Positions 59,516-64,000 of a stretch of 64,000 bases of DNA are shown here, piece after piece; within the stretch, counting starts at the first letter, position 1; each line of letters starts with the position of its first letter. A program made the position numbers and the translations under genes. This DNA comes from Crocinitomicaceae bacterium (GTDB lineage Bacteria > Bacteroidota > Bacteroidia > Flavobacteriales_D > Sanyastnellaceae), in assembly GCA_002700285.1 (NCBI GenBank), contig PACT01000009.1, forward strand, positions 1-64,000, written 5' to 3'. The notes under the pieces were generated by a model. It saw nothing but the letters and a program-made list of their open reading frames with translations. It was not told the origin of the DNA and searched no databases.

Positions 59516-60745
59516 TTAAATCTTCATCACAGAAATAACCTCTAGATGTCCTGGGCGGTTACCATTCAAAATTTGAATGATATATGGGCCCGGTTCTCCT
59601 TGTATCTCCAAATTTAATTCACTTGTATTGCTCACACTGTTGTTTTGAATCAAACGACCTTGTGGGTCAAAGATTGAAAGGGTACAAGATTCACAATAAC
59701 CTCCCAGAGCGATTGTGAATGATCCGTTTGAGGGATTCGGAAACACAGAAACTTGCGTTTCCTGGATGTCATGAATTGCAGCCGTTTGATCGCCGATTTT
59801 TGACACGCCACTGCTTGTTGCGACCCAGACATTGTCATAAGTGTCAATTGCAATACCTCGGATATTTGGCCCCACCAAACCATCGCTCACATCATAATCA
59901 ATCCATTCATTTCCATCCCACATTGCCACACCACCGACACCCAGATATCCGACATAGATGCCCGCCCAGATTCTACCTTCAGAATCCATGTCCAAATCTA
60001 CGATTTGGTTTAAGGTGTCTGGGGGAGGTAAAATATACATCTGTGTAAACTGAGAAGCGACAAGGTTGTTTTCATCTAAAACAGAAATCCCTACACCTGT
60101 GCCCACCCATTTGTTGCCGTTGTCGTCAAACAGCAAATCCGTTGTATTGTTGCTGATTAACCCGTCTGAACTGTCATATGACGTGTACTCGACCCCATCA
60201 TAAAATGTAATTCCACCTATGGGCGATCCAAACCATATGTGATCTGGGGCTGAAGCGACTGTCACGTTAACACCACTCCAGTGTGGAGAAGCGATAGAAC
60301 TACATTCAGTGCCATCAAAATAAGAAATACCTGTCTGTGTACCGATCCATATCACCCCGTTTTCTGCTTCATCAATACTTAGAACTTTGTTGTGATTAAG
60401 GCCATTTGAAGTGTCAAACGTGGTCCAAACTGCCCCATCAAATCGGCAGGCACCGAAGTCTGTCCCTATCCAAATATCTCCATTGTTCATCGCGCGAATC
60501 ACCTTGATGTTGTCGCTCACCATATCCGGATCATCTGTGGTGTTGTAGGTGACCCAATTTTCACCATCGAACATTTGCAATCCCACTGAGGTACCAAACC
60601 AAAGATGATTCTCAGCGTCAATATCCAAACATTCAACGAAATTATCCAACAGACCTTCTGATGTCGTGTAATTTGTAATGACTTGGGCGTGAAACTGAAA
60701 TAGGGTTGCACAACCGAGGACAACCAGTGCGAATTTCTTCATCAT
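59516..60745 (-). CDS. T9SS-exported beta-propeller (two-component-regulator-propeller-like) protein
   Basis: Repeats NHLWFGTSVGLQMFDGENW, GDIWIGTDFGACRFDGAVW, GVIWIGTQTGISYFDG; tail VSVFPNPSNGSFTIALGGY. Confidence 0.85.
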   Translation of the reverse strand: MMKKFALVVLGCATLFQFHAQVITNYTTSEGLLDNFVECLDIDAENHLWFGTSVGLQMFDGENWVTYNTTDDPDMVSDNIKVIRAMNNGDIWIGTDFGACRFDGAVWTTFDTSNGLNHNKVLSIDEAENGVIWIGTQTGISYFDGTECSSIASPHWSGVNVTVASAPDHIWFGSPIGGITFYDGVEYTSYDSSDGLISNNTTDLLFDDNGNKWVGTGVGISVLDENNLVASQFTQMYILPPPDTLNQIVDLDMDSEGRIWAGIYVGYLGVGGVAMWDGNEWIDYDVSDGLVGPNIRGIAIDTYDNVWVATSSGVSKIGDQTAAIHDIQETQVSVFPNPSNGSFTIALGGYCESCTLSIFDPQGRLIQNNSVSNTSELNLEIQGEPGPYIIQILNGNRPGHLEVISVMKI

Positions 60746-62997
60746 GATCTTATTTTTAATATTTTAATCGCATGAAAGGGAGCGTGATCCATGTGCACAT
60801 AATATACGCCCGGGGACCAATCTGAGGTGTGAATGACTTGTTCCGAGCCTTTCAAAACAACACGACCATACACATCATAAATAGAATAGCCACCCTTCAA
60901 ATGAATGGCGAGAAGGTCTTTGAAAGGATTCGGAGAAATGAACAACAGGTTTGCGTGTTGATCAGAAACGACAGAGACCCTATCGTTTGACGCATTAAAT
61001 GTAGGCGGGAGCATTGCAAAGTCTCCGACGCCATTTGGACTTCTTCCGTAGGCGATGTCTATGTTTTGCATCGGATAGGTCACATTATCTATCAACGTAC
61101 TGTCCGCATGACGCAATGTGATGGTTTCTCCTGCATTTGACAACTGAAAATTTGAATGCTCCTCCCCTTGGTTGCCATCCTCATCGGCCCAAATAACATA
61201 GTAATCGTTTGGTGGGATCACATGGTTTGGCAATTGCCATTTCAACGTGTTTAAAAGGTCATCAGACAGGTACAGGTTGTTTGTAGAAATCGGGAATTCC
61301 GTCGTGTTATAAAGTTCAATCCAGTCTTCAAATGTATCACTCGGATCTGCGGCAATGGATAGATTGTTTGACATGACCTCGTTAATGACCAGGTCGCCAC
61401 TTGAGATATTTGACTGAATGTGATAGAATTCATATGCCGCTCTCACAGGAGAAAAGACACCGGAAGATGCATTGTCCGCATACAAATAATAATCTACTGA
61501 ATTGCTACAATCTTCGATTTTGCAACCGTAAAACCCGTCACCCGCATTGCCATCATTGTGATTTCCATCGTCAAACATTTGGGTTGAAACAAACCGCTGG
61601 TTGTTGCCAAACCTATAGGATAACTGCGCATAAGTGGCATCCGCAATTTCCGCATTAATCCATACATCCGTACCCAACATCATGCCCTCTGAGGTATTCG
61701 AGATGTTTGAAATCTCAGGGGCTCCAGAATAACCAGGATAGGCAGACAAGTATTCAGCACGGGCATCCATAAGTTGTGTAATACCTGGACAAATGGAGGA
61801 CACCAAAGGGACTTGGTCATTGATGTTTGCATTAAAATCGTCATTCGAATAGAACTTATTTGGATCGTTTAGAACATCTTGCGAGATCATCTCCTTGAGA
61901 GAATCTGCTCGGGTCGAATAGTCTTGATTGACAAAATTTTCATCCATAACCGTGCGAATATGCGCCAGGTACATTTTGCGGTTTCTCTCTGATTCAAAGA
62001 GGGTTGTCATGAGTGGCCTAGGTGCTACAGAGATGAAGTTATGATGAACAAGCGGATCCATGTTTTGTGCTTGAGAAATGTCAAAACCGCCATAGAAAAG
62101 CTGAGAAGCATCTGTCAGTCGAAAACTTCCGAAGGACATGTTTAAATCCCAAATGATTGGATTAAACTGATTCGCTTGGTCCAAATACAGATAATAATTC
62201 TGTCCGTATCCGATGTAAGAATCAAAATTAACCATGCTGTAATTCAACGCATGCATCCATAACGTGCGGTCAACATTTAACACCTTCTCAATCTCCTCAG
62301 GAACTGTATTGAGCGTGTCAATGAGGTGATAAAGATGGCTCCAGCCATAGTCAGACTCAATGTCATAATAGGGCATATAAGCAGCACTGTCAGCCCCATG
62401 TGAGTTGCTTAAATCAGAATTGAGCCCACCGATTTGGATGTTTAGATCTTCGGGGTTGCATTTGAAAAATGGGGCGTACTTGCTGCCGAAATTTTCGATG
62501 AGGAATTCCTTATTGACCGCCTCTACATTCGTGTACAATCCCCATAAGACGCCATTGACATACAGATTCGCATAATTCGCATGCGAGGCGGGCATGTACT
62601 TTCGACATACTTCGTAGGAGAGCACTTCTCTTAGAAATGAGGGGTCGTGAATGACGTTAGAAAGCTTTAGCTTATCAATCCCCTCATGGTTTTGATCCTC
62701 AATGACATAATCTAACTTAATGTTAAAAGGATTCTTAATGTTATTGACACTTACTGAACTGAATCCTTTGTAGCGAACACCTACACTGTAATACGTACTG
62801 CCATCGATGACAACATTGGCCAAAATGCGGCCGTTTTCACCCTCAACATACAAACTGTCTAAAAGATGGTCCCAATTTTCATCATAAAAATCGATTTGTA
62901 TTTCTCTAATCGCATCGGTCGTATAGAACGCACTTTGCGAAAAGAGTGTCGCTGATGAAAGACCGATAAAGAGGATAGAAATAAATCGAAAGCGCAT
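60742..62997 (-). CDS. CotH kinase-like protein with lamin-tail-like domain and T9SS tail
   Basis: VGVRYKGFSSVSVNNIKNPFNIKLDYV, PIIWDLNMSFGSF; lamin-tail-like DLVINEVMSNN...DWIELYNTTEFPISTNNLYLSDD; tail LLFISPNPFKDLLAIHLKGG. Confidence 0.88.
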   Translation of the reverse strand: MRFRFISILFIGLSSATLFSQSAFYTTDAIREIQIDFYDENWDHLLDSLYVEGENGRILANVVIDGSTYYSVGVRYKGFSSVSVNNIKNPFNIKLDYVIEDQNHEGIDKLKLSNVIHDPSFLREVLSYEVCRKYMPASHANYANLYVNGVLWGLYTNVEAVNKEFLIENFGSKYAPFFKCNPEDLNIQIGGLNSDLSNSHGADSAAYMPYYDIESDYGWSHLYHLIDTLNTVPEEIEKVLNVDRTLWMHALNYSMVNFDSYIGYGQNYYLYLDQANQFNPIIWDLNMSFGSFRLTDASQLFYGGFDISQAQNMDPLVHHNFISVAPRPLMTTLFESERNRKMYLAHIRTVMDENFVNQDYSTRADSLKEMISQDVLNDPNKFYSNDDFNANINDQVPLVSSICPGITQLMDARAEYLSAYPGYSGAPEISNISNTSEGMMLGTDVWINAEIADATYAQLSYRFGNNQRFVSTQMFDDGNHNDGNAGDGFYGCKIEDCSNSVDYYLYADNASSGVFSPVRAAYEFYHIQSNISSGDLVINEVMSNNLSIAADPSDTFEDWIELYNTTEFPISTNNLYLSDDLLNTLKWQLPNHVIPPNDYYVIWADEDGNQGEEHSNFQLSNAGETITLRHADSTLIDNVTYPMQNIDIAYGRSPNGVGDFAMLPPTFNASNDRVSVVSDQHANLLFISPNPFKDLLAIHLKGGYSIYDVYGRVVLKGSEQVIHTSDWSPGVYYVHMDHAPFHAIKILKIRS

Positions 62998-64000
62998 CTA
63001 TCTTATATAAGAAATGCGTTGCGAGACCATCTCCCCTTTTCCATTCGTGACATTCACAAAATACATACCTTCAGGATACCCCTCTAAATCAAATTGAAAT
63101 CGACTTTTGTTGTTCATCAATTCACTGTAAATGGTTTGGCCTGAAACATTTGTAACCGTGAACGCGGCATCATTTTGATTGAGCGTACCCAAGTCAATCG
63201 ACACCATCCCATTTGTGGGATTTGGGTAGATGAGAAAAGAAGCATCTAATTCACTGACAGAGGATGTGAAGCAAGAACTTGTTGAGGAATTCATAAATGA
63301 CTCAAGCGCAATGATTCCGGGATGGTCACACTCATATCTAAATCCTTTTTGTGTTTGCGCATTGTATGGGCCCCAAATGATTTCTCCATTTGAATTCACT
63401 TCATACATGACCCCAGCTCCACCTTGACCTCCTGAAGCATTCACATAGATGTTCCCATTCGACATTCTGTCAGAAGAAGATTGACCGCTGGCTGAGAATG
63501 CACACGCATACCTCGTGGTGTAGGTCGATGGACCGTAAGCTTCTCCAGGGTTCAATATGTAGGTCCCTGTCGCTTCGTCGAAAGGTGTTTCAATGCCGTC
63601 AATTGCAGATTGATTGTTGCTGACACCGCTGTTATTGAAGATCTGTAAGTAACCGCCGTTGGGTCTGCCGTCGTCTGTAATCCATCTTACGTCATGAACG
63701 GCATTTGGAATGGTCCGAGTTCCTGACATGCCATAGTTCGAGGGGTTCCCCCATCGGTACAAGAGATCCCCGCCCATTCCAGAATTGCCCCCCATGTGTG
63801 AGGCCGCTTCTTCTGTCGTTGTACTGTGGTCAATGATGTAAATCTCAGATGCAAAGCGTGACGAAAAAGAGATTTGATCTAAATCTGCGTTATAATCAAC
63901 GCCATTCACGTGAAACCAATCTCCTCCACCAGGTCCACCAGGTCCACCTCCACCTCCACCTCCACCAGGTCCACCCATTTGCTGAATCATATTGATATCG
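62998..64000 (-). CDS. Arylsulfotransferase (ASST)-like protein with Gly/Pro-rich insertion and T9SS tail (N-terminus beyond right edge)
   Basis: DWFHVNGVDYNADLDQISFSSRFASEIYIIDHSTT; tail ASFLIYPNPTNGMVSIDLGT...EGMYFVNVTNGKGEMVSQRISYIR. Frame stays open to the window end. Confidence 0.8.
   Translation of the reverse strand, partial: DINMIQQMGGPGGGGGGGGPGGPGGGDWFHVNGVDYNADLDQISFSSRFASEIYIIDHSTTTEEAASHMGGNSGMGGDLLYRWGNPSNYGMSGTRTIPNAVHDVRWITDDGRPNGGYLQIFNNSGVSNNQSAIDGIETPFDEATGTYILNPGEAYGPSTYTTRYACAFSASGQSSSDRMSNGNIYVNASGGQGGAGVMYEVNSNGEIIWGPYNAQTQKGFRYECDHPGIIALESFMNSSTSSCFTSSVSELDASFLIYPNPTNGMVSIDLGTLNQNDAAFTVTNVSGQTIYSELMNNKSRFQFDLEGYPEGMYFVNVTNGKGEMVSQRISYIR
63921..63976. repeat. Low-complexity CCACCT/CCAGGT tract encoding (GGP)n/G8
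   Basis: ctcctccaccaggtccaccaggtccacctccacctccacctccaccaggtccaccc. Confidence 0.9.

Noticed and set aside
1-64000. tRNA, rRNA, integrase, transposase, phage or toxin-antitoxin genes
   Set aside because: None recognised on reading both strands; absence is not proven without tRNAscan, Infernal or HMM runs.

Overview
This 64 kb window looks like chromosomal DNA of a marine-type Bacteroidetes/Flavobacteriales organism. Evidence: many type IX secretion (T9SS) type-A-like C-termini, a CarboxypepD_reg-type TonB receptor, TypA/BipA, and repeat-rich secreted proteins. I support about 45 protein genes on both strands and found no rRNA, tRNA, CRISPR or prophage. The content is: a giant secreted HYR/'ACNYDxxAxxDDGSC' repeat protein running off the left edge; RRM protein, RluA-type pseudouridine synthase, PlsC-like acyltransferase; TonB receptor; S9 prolyl oligopeptidase; patatin; a nucleoside transporter-cytidine deaminase pair; a secreted reprolysin-like protease; a MacAB-like ABC export operon; typA; two separate MBOAT surface-acylation modules; glpK; lipid and glycan enzymes; a copper/heme redox neighbourhood (CxxCH + Cu-monooxygenase protein, GAPDH, two overlapping cupredoxin genes, CcsBA); penicillin acylase; pirin; a Kunitz-domain protein; and a tightly coupled T9SS operon (arylsulfotransferase-like, CotH kinase-like, beta-propeller) running off the right edge. 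The most interesting items are: (1) a split two-cupredoxin oxidase whose copper ligands appear divided between two ATGA-overlapping genes, themselves TGATG-coupled to gap; (2) a decayed tandem paralog remnant (43276-43524) absent as such from the ORF track; (3) a bacterial Kunitz/BPTI domain with Glu at the predicted P1 position; (4) a shared Cys-bearing tandem dockerin-like C-terminus on two exported proteins that lack a T9SS tail; (5) an extracellular kinase/sulfotransferase operon with a Gly/Pro insertion. All calls come from reading the sequence; no database searches were run.
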